Shown here piece after piece: positions 11,858 through 23,737 of a DNA stretch of 64,000 nucleotides. The first letter of the stretch is position 1, and every line of letters starts with the position of its first letter. The notes beneath the pieces are model-generated. The model was not told where the DNA came from. It ran no database searches and saw only the letters and a list, made by a program, of their open reading frames with translations. The DNA comes from Owenia fusiformis. Taxonomy: Eukaryota > Annelida > Polychaeta > Sabellida > Oweniidae. The translations under genes were made by a program, and so were the position numbers. Where the stretch lies: contig CAIIXF020000012.1 of assembly GCA_903813345.2 (NCBI GenBank), positions 17,987,520 through 18,051,519 of the forward strand. The letters run 5' to 3'.

Positions 11858-13733
11858 TATGTAACACAAGTACAGTTTTGGTTGACATGATTGTGACTGA
11901 GTGAGAGATTAAACTCTTTAAGGCAGTTCTGCATGTTGATAATTTTTACTGATTTTGGTGATGAATAAATTATCTGATAATTATAAATTGGGCAATATTT
12001 TTGACATTTTAAGTGGATATAAAGAATTATGGTAACATACACATACAATTACAAATGTGAAAATATTGTCCCTTTCATTGATTATCGGTATTTATAATCA
12101 TGAAAATTAGTGAAAAATATCGAGACATATCTACCTTAAAATCAGATTGGCTTACAAGTACCCTAAGCTATATAGTGTTTTAAGCATAATTAAAACCACA
12201 AGGCAGCATTCCCAAACTACAAAGCAGCATTCTCAAACGTCACATTATATTTTATTTTCACAAAAGTGGGCTACACGTATTACGTCATCAATATCACGGT
12301 GACCAAGTGTTAACAGTGGAGATCGTCCCGGACGTGTTTTTTCAAACGATTTAGACGTGTTTTTGGAAAACTTGAGAGGTAGGTAGATAAATTTGGTTAT
12401 GAAATTGCTGTCACTTAACTTTATGTAAATGTAAGTAATTTATATTGCTTACCATAATATATATCCTAACTTCAGGTATCCGCAAACGCGTTATTTGCAC
12501 AAATCTTATGCTATAGCCTTGTTAAATCGGAAAATGAGCGATTCTGGCAGTGTTACACATATTTTTGCCTAAAAATCACTAGCCTGTCCTGTATTCAATG
12601 AATACATCGATTCATAAGGAAAGTATTCACAATATGTGCGAAAATCACAAATTAAAAAAGCTTAAATAAGTAGCAATCGACCGAATACTTTTTTTGATTT
12701 AACTATTAAGACGTGTCCAAAAATATCCCTTCTCGATCGTTACTCCACTTTCTACATTTATAGTCATATATGGCAATTTTAAGATAAAGATAGTTAAAAT
12801 ATAAACATGATCTTTAGAGTAGTGAATATTATTCCACGTTGTTGAATGGATAGTCTGTTTAAACTTAAATAACACTAAATGCAATTTTAGTACATATTTC
12901 TAACATTTTGGTATATAATTGCGAGTACTATGAAGTATGATGGAATAATCGCCAAAATAGGTATGAAGAATAACACCTTAGGTAGAATGAAAATGAATCT
13001 AATTGATGTTCATCAATAAACTCATATTGTTTTCTAGGCCCATGATAGTTATATATCTATCCTTTGAACCACGGACCTGAAAGACCGTGTTTAAACATAA
13101 GCTTAAACCACGGACCAATATAGTCCGTGCTTATACATTTTCGTTCAATAGGATTTTTCTATTCCTCAACACTCTGTTCTTCACAAAAACCTGTCTAAAA
13201 TGTCTAGACAAGAACTATTGTATTATGTCACTTTTGAGACCCTGGCTCCGGTAGTACATCCATTTTGATAAAGATGGATCTTTATAACCAGGTGGGATCA
13301 CTGTATCTGTGATATGTAAAAATGATATTTATTTTGTTATTAAAGAGATTTAAATACATATGCTATCAATTATTCATGTTGAGTGAACTAGTTCAATTCG
13401 CATAATTTAGATTTAAGTGCGTTTGATGTTTGAGCGTATTTATAAGCTCACAAATTATTGCTTAAGCGTCGTGTAAATGGAACAGGCGATATGAGTGGAT
13501 GCTGAGTTGTTGTTGTTGTTGTTGCAAGAACTCCTGGAACTGAAAAGCAAGGGATGATGTGTTCGTTGCAAAATGGCCGAATTTCCCGGGAATCAGAATT
13601 TGATAAGATTTTTTGTTTTCACGATAAGATTTAATCACTCAAGTTACATCCCCGAAATTTGAGCTGAATAGTTGGCACGTATTTAGTGCGTAGATTCACG
13701 TTTCGAAATATGATTTCAAATCAGTTAAAACAA
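11858..13733. other. Intergenic DNA with small structured motifs
   Basis: No exon recognised. At 13070-13135 two copies of 'ccacggacc' face 'gaccgtg/gtccgtg' and could fold into small hairpins. A (GTT)n run lies at about 13508-13523. The rest is AT-rich. Confidence 0.5.
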
Positions 13734-14402
13734 GAGGGGGAATAATCCCAGAGTTCAATGATGGCCTACGCTTATAATGTAAATCTGGACGGCATTGAGA
13801 TGACCCACGTCTCTGATTGGTCAAAATCGACGTACAACATTTGGTGGCCTCAAATTTTCGAAATTTGCTTCGAATAATATCACTGGCGGATTAGGGGGGG
13901 GGGGCCTGGGGGCCCAGCCCCCCCCCCCCCCCTTGGGTGGGCCCAGAAAAAAAAATTGGGCCCAAAAAAAATGTTGGGCCAAAAAAGGCCTTCAGGCCCC
14001 AAAAAGTGGGCCTTTATAGTCATTAATGGGCCTTTTAAGGCCTTATTTTTTAATTTCAGGCCAAATTTTGAAGAAAATGGGCCTCAAAATTTCAAAATTT
14101 GGGCCCACTTTTGGATTTTAGGGGCCCAAAATTTTTTTCACTGACTTGAAATTTGGGCCCCTCCCTTGTTGATTCCCAGATCCGCCCCTGAATATCGTGT
14201 TCATTTCTGGCCCGTTAACTATCATAGCTTGTTTTTCACATCAAGATGAAAACATGCGTAAGAAATAGTTTTATATCGTTGAGAACATCAACGACGTTTT
14301 ATATTCGAAAACTAACTGTTGAGAACGCGTGCAGACGAAGGTGGTACGCAAGAGACGTAATTGTGTCTGTTAACTCTTAAACTCTGGAGTTTCCCTCCAC
14401 TT
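13734..14402. mobile_element. MITE (copy 2) with clear target duplication
   Basis: AGTTAAAACAA occurs on both sides (13723-13733 and 14403-14413), giving an ambiguous target duplication of 8 or more bp. Terminal repeats are imperfect: GAGGGGGAATAATCCCAGAGTT on the left against GGAGGGAAACTCCAGAGTT from the right. Outer parts match copy 1 at 8271-8589 ('tacgcttataatgtaaa', 'ttcacatcaagat', 'ggtggtacgcaagagacgta'). It is enlarged by a nested element at 13881-14190. Confidence 0.8.
13881..14190. mobile_element. hAT-like MITE nested in the previous MITE
   Basis: The insert has ends CACTGGCGGATTAGGG and, from the right, CAGGGGCGGATCTGGG, resembling the CAGGGGCGGAT termini common in hAT elements. 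AATAT flanks both sides (13876-13880, 14191-14195); a full 8-bp duplication is not intact. The body is a run of 'gggccc' and 'gggcct' blocks with poly-G and poly-C tracts, giving several stable hairpins. Confidence 0.65.
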
Positions 14403-14507
14403 AGTTAAAACAAAAGAGATTACCAAATTCTGTTTCTGGACGTCCGGCCATGGTGTTTTCGTTTTCAGTTGATCCCGGTAGTGATGAAAAAACGAAGTGT
14501 GCAAACT

Positions 14508-15782
14508 CACGATGTTATAGCATGACGGTTACGCCACCTCTGAAAACGAGGTTGGATAGGTACGTTCACTGATTTATCCAATAAAATGGCCGCGATGGAA
14601 GAGGAAACTAAGGTTGGTGCATTATTTTCTACTACTGTGTATCAATGAAAGGATAAACGATTTGTGTAAGCATCGCATTCGGTGATACATTCAGTAATGT
14701 ATATTTTGAACGTAGTCTTTGCAAATTGATGCCCGGGGATAACATGAAATAAGAGAAAAACTGTCGAGTTTCAAATTCAAAACTAGACAAAAATTTAGTA
14801 ATTTGTTCTTTATTTTTGTTGTTAGGGCATGGTCTACATTGCCTAAAAACCTTGTGGTATATAGATGTAACCTACAGACGATCACACAAAGCCAGTTGAG
14901 CATTGGAAACCACCTAATATGTTCTACTCAAGCCATAATAATGTATTTTGAATTTGCGGTAACGTAAAAAGTTTATCGCCGGTTACGCGAACCTGATTCA
15001 GATATGAAACCCCGATTCATTGTTGTTAATTTTGTCATCTTCATCAGTACTTGATCCTCAATCTTCTTTTGCCTCTTCATTGCTATCTTTCATACTTTTA
15101 TCGGTTTCATGAATAAAGCAAGCGACATTTTTTTCCTTGCCTTATAGATGCTGAAGCAAGAGCGTCTCTTGCGAGTCCTGAAAACGAATATAGGAAATTC
15201 AATATTCTATCTATTACCCGTTAAAACAATAACATGGATAGAGGCTATCAGATCTAGCAACCTTTACTTGACAGATGCACATGCACGTAACCGTCCGCTA
15301 AATATCTAATACAATACGTTACCGTCCATAGAATTCGATAGAAGTCATACGTAGTCGTCAAACGACATTGCGTTTGAAACCTTATTATTTACGATGTACA
15401 CCACGTTCCTGTTCTGGATTTGTCATTTTATGCCTTGTTTATACACAGTTTACTTACAGTTAATATTTTGAGCGGCTCCGAGGCACATGTACTGAGAAAA
15501 CACGAGAATGGACCAAAAAGTATAAACTTGGATATCTTAGTCGGTAGGTTTACAGCTTATATTCTGTTTATTGTAGACCACCTGGCAGATTTGACCCAGT
15601 CTGTATACCCATTCATATATACGTCACCGAATGGAACTAGTTAAAAAAGGAAATCTTATCTTTGAATATTGCCTACAGGCGAGAAAGAGGACATGCTACA
15701 TTTCCCATCCGCCATTTTTTGTTATCGTTACCACAAAATTTTGCAAATCGCCTTGACGTAACCGTCATGCTATAACACCGTG
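14508..15782. mobile_element. Transib-like MITE, 26-bp TIRs, 5-bp target duplication
   Basis: The left end CACGATGTTATAGCATGACG (continuing GTTACG) matches the reverse complement of the right end over 26 bases with one mismatch (CACGGTG...). AAACT lies directly outside both ends (14503-14507 and 15783-15787). A 5-bp duplication and termini starting CAC-x-x-TG are the hallmarks of Transib and RAG-like transposons. No transposase-like frame is visible in the 1.27 kb interior, so the element is non-autonomous. Superfamily assignment is an inference from the ends only. Confidence 0.65.
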
Positions 15783-15787
15783 AAACT

Positions 15788-16400
15788 GCAACAAGGCTCC
15801 GGGTCACCTTGCCTCTTATTGGATAAAACTAATCATAATGTAGCTAATTAAGTGTAGCAACAACTGGAATCTGACTGCAGTTTACACGGGCCCATGAATA
15901 CATGCTTGTGCGACACGTACATTCGCTCTGAGCTTTGCCACGTGTGGGTCAATATAGTTTATTTTAGTAAGTAAAGAAATGTCAAAATGTCGAGAAAGTT
16001 TGTGACTACCCGACAGTAACGATAACAACGACTTGATGAACAGCGGAAACACAAGTTTATCGTACAAGTTTGAGGTGAGTATACGATTGAAATTTTGATG
16101 CCTCATTATACAGTCTATTACAATGCTTCAAACGCAAGGGGTTGAACCTGAGAAATAAGAAATCAAAAGACTATTGTGCCATAATATAGAAAAATATATT
16201 CATATTTCACATGAATGACATTTGTATATTTCGGATTAACAGTGTTTAGTGCAATAAGCCCGTGCCCTCTTGTAATTTTTTTCAAAACTAACATGGCAGA
16301 GAAGCATCAACATATAAGAGGTTACAGACTTTATGAGCCAATTTACAAGTTTTATAATATTGCACAATAGTCTTTAGATTTCTTATTTTTCAGGTGATGA
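15788..16400. other. Intergenic DNA, no gene seen
   Basis: A 74-codon minus-strand frame (15882-16106) has no recognisable domain and no supporting context. No repeat border was recognised before the palindromic element family begins near 16410. Confidence 0.5.
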
Positions 16401-16600
16401 TGAAATACATTTTCAGCCCTCTGAAAATGTGACTGAAAAATAGCTAAATGTAGGCGCTGAGGAAAGGTTACTAAACATAATCTTTTGAAATTTTCAGAAA
16501 ATGTTCCCAATATATTGCTCTAAATGATTCTATCTTTGAAAATTTGATGTCATTCATAGAAAAAGAAACAAATGAAAAAAATGAATTGAAAAGCGATCTA

Positions 16601-17935
16601 AAGTGGGGGACAAAAATAAATCTCAACCCTCAAAAGTTGTCACAATGAGCTAAATTCTAAGTTTCATGTCTCAAACTCTCCCAAGTGGTAGAAAAATAAT
16701 CCCCATCCACTTTAAGTAGCACAATAAATGAATCCAAAGCCTCATACCTGCAAATGATGGATAAATCCCTACCAAATCGGACTAATGTTTTCATGAATCG
16801 CCATGTTTGTGATCCAAGGAGGATTGACTCCCAGAATGCAACATCAAGTAACCTTATTTATTTGTGACGTATTTCAAAACGGCGGAATGGCATTTTGAAA
16901 GCTGACACGTGTCATGTTGCATTCTGGGAGCCAACTCACATTGCTGCGTAATCTGGCTCCAAAATCACCTCAACATTTGAAGAGTCGGCATTAAGGTGCT
17001 ATGGAACTTAACAGGAAATGACAAAACAGGAAGTGACAATTTTTTTTGCATTTTTAGATATTTTTTGAATAAAGATAACAGAGTTCTGGTTTGACCTCCA
17101 GTTAATTTAACTATTTCCACATATCATTTACATGACCAGGATCACAATGTGCATGGTCAGAATGACCCTAAACATGATGAAATAACCTTTTTAGCCCTTT
17201 GAAAGTGTGACTGAAAAAAAGCTAAAAGTAGGAGCGTAGGGAAGGTCACTGAACAGAATCTTTTGAATTTTTCAGAAAATGTGCCCAATATATTGCTCTA
17301 AATGATACAATCTTTGAAAATTTGATATCATTCATAGAAAAAGAAAAAAAAATGAAAAAACTGATTTGAAAAGCGATCTATTTTCCTTTTTATGACTGCC
17401 ATTTTTGTTTAAGACAATTTTCTAAAATTTCAAAGATTGTACTAGTTAGAGCATTATATTGGGCACATTTTCTGAAAAATTCAAAAGATTCTGTTCAGTG
17501 ACTATCCCTACGCTCCTACTTTTAGCTTTTTTTCAGTCACACTTTCAAAGGGCTAAAAAGGTTATTTCATCATGTTTAGGGTCATTCTGACCATGCACAT
17601 TGTGATCCTGGTCATGTAAATGATATGTGGAAATAGTTAAATTGACTGGAGGTCAAACCAGAACTCTGTTATTTTTATTCAAAAAATATCTAAAAATGCA
17701 AAAAAATTGTCACTTCCTGTTTTGTCATTTCCTGTTAACTTCCATAGCACCTTAACATGTGAATTCCACATCAAATTTTTAAGTTCTTATTTGTCATTAT
17801 GGACACAAATTCCACTATATCTGGACTTACTATGACGGAGAAAATAGAGCACTGAATACACTGAGGTAAGAATTTATTACATATGCGACAACATGTAATT
17901 TCCATAGGTTTTGTAATTCTTTATGCCCCCCACTG
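16601..17935. mobile_element. TA-flanked mariner-type MITE inserted in a palindromic element
   Basis: The termini AAGTGGGGGACAAAAA and, from the right, CAGTGGGGGGCATAAA are imperfect inverted repeats. TA lies on both sides (16599-16600 and 17936-17937). The flanks 'gcgatcTA' and 'TAgtttcccttttatgac' rejoin into the uninterrupted sequence seen in the inner copy near 17370 ('gcgatctattttcctttttatgac'), an internal empty-site comparison. No transposase is visible. Confidence 0.75.
16995..17751. mobile_element. Complete palindromic TTAA element
   Basis: Two arms of about 370 bp are near-perfect reverse complements of one another, from GGTGCTATGGAACTTAACAG at the left to CTTCCATAGCACC at the right. 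TTAA lies at both borders (16991-16994 and 17752-17755), as for piggyBac-type insertion. There is almost no unpaired centre, so a transcript would fold into one long hairpin. No coding sequence is seen. Confidence 0.8.
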
Positions 17936-18287
17936 TAGTTTCCCTTTTATGACCGCCATTCTTGTTTCAGACAATTTTCTAAAATTTTAAATATTGTATC
18001 ATTTATAAGCAATATATTGGGAACATTTTCTGAAAAATTCAAAAGATTCTTTCCTAACCGCCTAGTTTTAGCTATTTTTCGGTGACATTTTCAGAGGACT
18101 GAAAAAGTTATTTCATCATTTTTAGGGTCATTCGCTGACCATTTATATTGTGATTCTGGTCATGTAAATGATATGTGCAACTAGTTCAATTGACTGGAGA
18201 TCAAAACAGAACTCTGTTATCTTGGTTCAAAATACTTTTGAAATCAAGCATGGTATTGTCACTTCCTGTTATGTCATTTACTGTTAA

Positions 18288-18960
18288 GGTGCTATGGAAG
18301 TTAACAGGAAATGACAAAACAAAAAAAGTCAAAATCATGCTGGATTTTGAAAATGTTTTGAACCAAGATAACAGCGTTCTGTTTGGACCTCCAGTCAGTT
18401 TAACTAGTTCCACATATCATTTACATGACTGGGAACACAATGGAAATGGTCAGAATGACCATTAACATGATGAAATAAACTTTTCAGCCCTCTGATGTGA
18501 CTGAAAAATAACTAAGAGTAGGTGCTCAGGAAAGGTAACTGAACAGAATCTTTCGAGTTTTTCAGAAAATGTGCCCAATATATTGCTCTAAATGACAAAA
18601 TTTAAAAAAAAGTTCATATCATTCTTAGAAAAAGAAAAAAATGAATTTAAAATCGATCTATTTTCTTTTTAACTACAGCCATTATTGTTTCAGACGATTC
18701 AAAATCAAAAGATTCTGTTGACCTTTCCTGAGCACCTTCTCTTAGCTATTTGTCAGTCACATTTTCAGAGGGCTGAAAAGGTTATTTCATAATGTTTATG
18801 GTCATTCTGACCATTTCCATAGTGTTCCCAGTCATGTAAATGATATGTGGAACTAGTTAAACTGACTGGAGGTCCAAACAGAACTCTTTGGTTAAAAAAA
18901 TTTCAAAATCCAGCATGGTTTTGGCAATACGAGTGCTAGTCTTTTAACATAGTGAATCCA
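18288..18960. mobile_element. Palindromic TTAA element, right end truncated
   Basis: The left end GGTGCTATGGAAGTTAACAG follows a TTAA (18284-18287) that lies inside the terminal sequence of the outer copy. The right arm mirrors the left as far as 'aaaatccagcatggtttt' at about 18920, but the outermost 'cttccatagcacc' end is missing. Homology becomes untraceable after about 18930. Confidence 0.65.
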
Positions 18961-19735
18961 ATTACGCAAATCAAAAATTGACAATCGTTCAAACAATAAG
19001 ACTGTATGGATTAGAAATATACATGTATCATGATTATTCAATTAGCGGCCGCTCCCTCACCCCAGATATTTTTTCAAAATTATGCAGCTTTTCACCATTC
19101 TGAGCACATTTTGCATGATTTTTTTTGCCAAAACAAAAGCTCACCCTTGGTAAACCGCTCCCCCAGGTAAATCCTGACTACGGGGTTGAATTGCCGGAGT
19201 TTCTCTCTTGTAGGTCTACGTCCAAAAATATCCTGAAAGTTCTCCAAAAAGTTCGATATTTAAAAGAACGCCCATGGGCTTTTCAAGAGATTATTCTCTT
19301 CAAATAGACGATCGAAAATATGGATCTGGTTTTCGAGTGGTTAACAAGCATTTAGATACAACACTTGGCGCTATCTCTTGTCAAATACATGAAGACTTTG
19401 GCTCTGAACTTGCGCGATAAAATACATTTTCATTGGTTACTACTCGTATTGCCATGACCCAAAACGCATTTTGATCACTGAATATGTTTATGAACTGCCA
19501 TATATGGAACTTTTGTCTCTCTGATTGGCTAACTTTACCCGGCTCCTGAATGAATATAGTAGTCGTAGTAAATGATTCATGGATAAAAATAGAAAATGGG
19601 CGCACCAGCTTTATTTTGACACCAAATGTTTCAAATTAAAATGCCCTCACAAGAGGTAGTTGAAATATTGGCAATTTGATGGTGATATGGTCTGCGATGG
19701 GCGGGCGGGCATCCCGAATAATCTTGTCTACTCTA
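18961..19735. other. Intergenic DNA, no gene seen
   Basis: Two open frames (19125-19307 plus, 19381-19605 minus) show no recognisable domain. No repeat border was recognised before the tandem array that starts near 19636-19738. Confidence 0.45.
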
Positions 19736-19737
19736 CA

Positions 19738-20600
19738 GGTTTCCAGCCAAATCGTTTGAGGGATTCGTTTGAAATTCTCAGGGATGTTTCTACCCATGAA
19801 AGTTAAGAACTGATTAGTTTTGGGCATTCTGGGTAAATGTTAAGGCGGCCATTTTGGATTTTCCGTCCTAAAATCTTGTCTGTCAAGGCTGGTCTACAAG
19901 TTTTCAGCCAAACCATTTGAGGGATTCATTTGAAATTCTCAGGGATGTTTGTACTTATGAAAGTTTAGAACTGATTAGTTTTTCGGCATTCTGGATAAAT
20001 GTTAAGGCGGCCATTTTGGATTTTCCGTCCTAAAATCGTGTCTGTCAAGGCTTTTCAACAGGTTTCCAGCCAAACCGTTTGAGGGATTCATTTGAAATTC
20101 TTAGGGATGTTTCTACCTATAAAAGTTTAGAACTGATTAGTTTTTCGGCATTCATGGTAAATGATAAGGCGGCCATTTTAGATTTTTCCTCCTAAAATCG
20201 CGTCTGTGAAGGCTTGTTTTAAAAAAATAAAAAATAATTTCCCATTGAGAGCAATGTTAAATCAAAACATTTTTTTTAGAAACAACTAAACGGTCAATCT
20301 TTCCAATTTTCACATATTTTGTAATGCATCATCAGTATATCTTTTACCAGAATTTTTTCAGGAAAATCTGAATTGTAGAAAAAAGCTGATACACTGTGAA
20401 ATAATACCTTAAAACATGTCTCTTGAGGGTTGTTTACAGGTTTCATGGATTCATCCTACAATTTAAGAGATGTTTCAATGGAAAGTTTAGAACTGATTAG
20501 TTTTTAGGCAGTCTGGGTAAATGTTAAGCTGGCCATTTTGAATTTTCCATCCCGAAAAGTGTATTCTGTTCAAGGGTGCGATTCTGTTCACCGTGTGGCT
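19738..20600. repeat. Tandem array of ~160-bp units
   Basis: Three adjacent copies begin near 19738, 19903 and 20061, with landmarks 'ggtttccagccaaa', 'tttgagggattc', 'ttctcagggatgttt', 'agaactgattagttttt', 'taaggcggccattttgga' and 'cgtcctaaaatc'. A diverged partial copy lies at 20430-20570 after unrelated sequence. No ORF is maintained across units. Confidence 0.8.
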
Positions 20601-23409
20601 TATTCATATTTTGTATGAAATTTACATTTTGCATGATTTTTTTTTATTATATATTTATTATTTATTAGACTCCAAATGAAAATCTGGAGCCTATTGTTTT
20701 TGCCTCTTTTCTTTATTTTTCTTTCTTTCTTATTATACTGTGGGCGATTTCTCAACAACTATATAGTATTCAATGAAGACTATTATATGGTTAATTAAGG
20801 TACTATGTCTAGTTGGTGGGAAATGGGGTCAATTTTTTATCTAGGTCAAAGGTCAAGAACTAGGTCAAATCTTACATTTTCAACATTCTGTCTATTATCT
20901 TCGTCGTTATTTATCGAAACGTCTTCATCTTTTTTTCATCATGTAGCTTAGAAACAGCCCTTTCATAAATGAGCTATCCGTTTTTTGATTACTCTTACCG
21001 ATTTTGAAATATAGCGTCAAAACAAAAAGTTCTCCAAATTCAACATATGACCAATGAACTAAATGTAGAATTTTCTCAGGAATCCGAATCTGCAAATCAA
21101 ATTTTGATCCGACTTCCGGTTCAAAAGTTATGTCGTTTTGAAATCTCAAAAATCACTAAATTTGGTCCCCCATGTTATTTCAATGGGACCAAAGACTTTT
21201 TTATTCTTTCTTTCTTATTATACTGTGGACGATTTCTCAACAACTATAAAGTATTCAATGAAGACTATTATATGGTTAATTAAGGTACTACGTCTAGTTG
21301 GTGGGAAATGGGGTCAAATTTTTATCTAGGTCAAAGGTCAAGAACTAGGTCAAATCCAGTACTTTGTCACTTTTTCCCATTATCTCGGTCGTCCTTCAAT
21401 ATTTTTGATCCGTTTTTTTTTCATTGTGTTCCTCATAAAAAATTAAAAAACCGTATCACGATTTAGATTTTTGATTCATCGAACCGATTTCCAGATATCA
21501 GTGTCCGAAAACGAGGTCCAAAAAAGGGTTCTCCAAATTCAATGTCCAGGGTATCAGCCTTATAGGAAATTTTCTCAGGATTCCGAATCTGAAAACCGCA
21601 TTGAAATCCGACTTCCGGTTCAAGAGTTATGACGTTTTGAAAGTTCCAGAAAGTTTGATCTGATGGTACCCTTATAGAAAGTCAAGAAAAGTGAAAAAAA
21701 TTGAAAAAGTACCAGTCCAGTCCATTTCCAGGTCCAAGTCAAGGTCCAGTCCAGGTCCAAGTCCTGTGTTGGTCCAGGTCCAAGTCAAGTCTAGGTCTAA
21801 ATCCAGTCCAGGGCCTAGGTCAAAATCTAGGTCAAATTCAAAGTTTTTCCTTATTTTTGCGATTCTGACACTACACTTTAATTATATTCTTCGAAATTTT
21901 GTATACATGTAGCCAAGAATGTGTTAATAGGGTTAGCCTATTGCCGTCAGAAAGTATTTTGACCTACTTTTGAGATATGGTGTCCGAAAAGTAGGTCAAA
22001 ATAAAAAATTCTCCAAATTTAACGTTTGAGTTATGAATTAAGTATAGAATTTTCTCAAAAATCCGAATCTGCAAACCAAATTTCGATCCCACTTCCGGTT
22101 CGGAAATTATGACATTTTGAAAGCTTAAAAATCGCTTAATTTGGTGCCCCATGTTCTGTCAATCGGAAAAAAAAGATTTTTTTTGAAGTATAGAATACGA
22201 GATATAGACTAAGTACAGCTTAAAATAATGGAAGCCTATGAAAGAAGGGGACCTCGAAGGCTACTTAACTTCAAAATTTGGACACCAAAATCCCTAGATC
22301 AAAATCTAGGTCAAATTCATAGTTTATTCTTATTTTTGCAAATCTGACACTACATTTAAATGATTTGCTCCAAAAATGTGTATACAGGTAGCAAACAGTG
22401 TGCTAATAGTGTTAGCCTTTTGCCGTCAGAAAGTATTTCGATCCACTTTTGAGAGATGGTGTCCAAAAGTAGGTCAAAATAAAAAATTCTATAAATTTAA
22501 CCTATGAGTTATGAATTAAGGGTAGAATTTTCCCAGGAATCCAAATCTACACACCAAATTTTGATTTCACCTCTGGTTCAGAAGAAATTGCGTTTTGAAA
22601 GCTTAAAAATCGCTAAATTTGGTGCCCCATGTTAATTCAATGGGAAAAAAAGATTTTTATGAATTTTAAAAACAGAGATATAGATAATTTAATAGATTAA
22701 TATAATGAAACCCTTCAAACAAGGGGACCCCAGAAGCCACCTTAATTCAAAATTAGGTCACCAAAATGCCTAGGTCAAAATCTATTTCAAATTCATAGTT
22801 TTTTCTTATTTTTGCAATTCTGACACTATACTTTCAAAACATTCTTCGAAATTTGGTATATTGATAGCTTGAATTAAGTTTATAGGGATAGCCGTGCCCT
22901 CAGAAAGTATTTTGACCCGTTTCTGAGATATGGTGTCCGGAAAGTAGGTCAAAATAAAAAATTCTCCAAATCTAACGTGTGAGATATGAAATAAGGGTAG
23001 AATTTTCTCAAGAATCAGAATCTGCAAACCAAATTGCGATACGACTTCCGGTGCGGTCAAAATCAAGTCCAGGACCTAGGTCAAAATCTAGGTCGAATTC
23101 AAAGTTTTTCCTTGTTTTTGCGATTCTGACACTAAACTTTTATTATATTTTACGAAATTGTGTATACATGTAGCCAAGAGTGTGCTTATAGCGTTAGCCT
23201 CTTGCCGTCAGAAAGTATTTTGACCCACTTTTGAGATACGGTGTCCGAAAAGTAGGTCAAAATGAAAAGTTCTCCAAATTTAACATATGAGCTATGAAAT
23301 AAGTATAGAATTGTCTCAGGAATCCGAATCGGAAGTTATGGCGTTTTGAATTTTCGAGAAAAATCGATCTGATGGTATCCTTATAAAAAGTCAAGAGTAG
23401 AGAAGAAAA

Positions 23410-23590
23410 TATTGAAAAATTCCTATCCTTCCTTTCTATTCTATTCTATCCTATCCTTTCCATCCTATTCTATCCCATCATTCCTTCCTATTCCATCCTA
23501 TCCTTCCTTCCTATTCTATCCTATCCTATCCATCCTATTCTATCCAATCGTTCCTTCCTATTTCATCCTATCCTTCCTTCCTATTTCATC
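23410..23590. repeat. Degenerate TATCC/TTCC microsatellite
   Basis: Imperfect repeats of 'ttcctattctatcctatcc' run for about 180 bp. The 67-codon ORF over it is made only of the repeat (S, P, Y, F, I, L) and is not considered a gene. Confidence 0.85.
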
Positions 23591-23596
23591 CATCCA

Positions 23597-23682
23597 TTCA
23601 ACTTATTCTGGATGACACTGCTTATTCTGGATGACTCGGCTTATTCTGGATGACTCGGCTTATTCTGGATGACTCGGCTTAA
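23597..23682. repeat. 19-bp minisatellite
   Basis: About four and a half copies of a 19-bp unit 'cttattctggatgactcgg' lie directly beside the microsatellite, inside the Helentron-like copy 1 and close to its AACTAGA end. Confidence 0.85.
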
Positions 23683-23737
23683 AAAAGTCTTGATCTGGAG
23701 TCTGAAATTGAACTTGTTCAATTTCCCATGTCTAGTT

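Larger units (their letters stand above)
16405..18960. repeat. Nested cluster of TTAA palindromic foldback elements
   Basis: An outer palindromic element has its left arm at about 16405-16600 and its right arm at 17936-18283. A TA-flanked element (16601-17935) splits it at the centre. That insert itself contains a complete palindromic copy (16995-17751), and a further copy (from 18288) sits in the outer element's end. Landmarks shared by all copies are 'ggtgctatgga', 'aggaaatgacaaaacagg', 'gactggaggtc', 'catgtaaatgatatgtgg' and 'tgcccaatatattgctct'. Confidence 0.8.
20662..23737 (-). mobile_element. Helentron-like element, copy 1 (3.1 kb), covarying ends
   Basis: Read on the minus strand, the 5' end at 23737 is AACTAGA. 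It is followed by a 9-bp hairpin (AAATTGAAC/GTTCAATTT, 23705-23724) and the segment AGACTCCA. The 3' end is a hairpin whose second arm is TGGAGTCT, the exact reverse complement of that segment, running into TAATAA (plus-strand TTATTA, 20662-20667). An AAAG-rich simple repeat lies just inside the 3' hairpin (20700-20735 plus strand). The interior is a set of diverged repeats of 300-450 bp with 'taggtcaaaatc' and 'ttgccgtcagaaagtattttgac' landmarks, plus two minisatellites. No transposase or helicase frame is visible. Confidence 0.65.

Noticed and set aside
14508-14590. Full recombination signal sequence (heptamer, 12/23 spacer, nonamer)
   Set aside because: Only the heptamer-like end fits; no A-rich nonamer is found at 12 or 23 bases on both ends.
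15882-16106. 74-codon minus-strand ORF as a gene
   Set aside because: No recognisable motif, exon partner or repeat family; likely chance.
23412-23615. 67-codon proline/serine-rich ORF
   Set aside because: It is a translation of a TATCC-type microsatellite.
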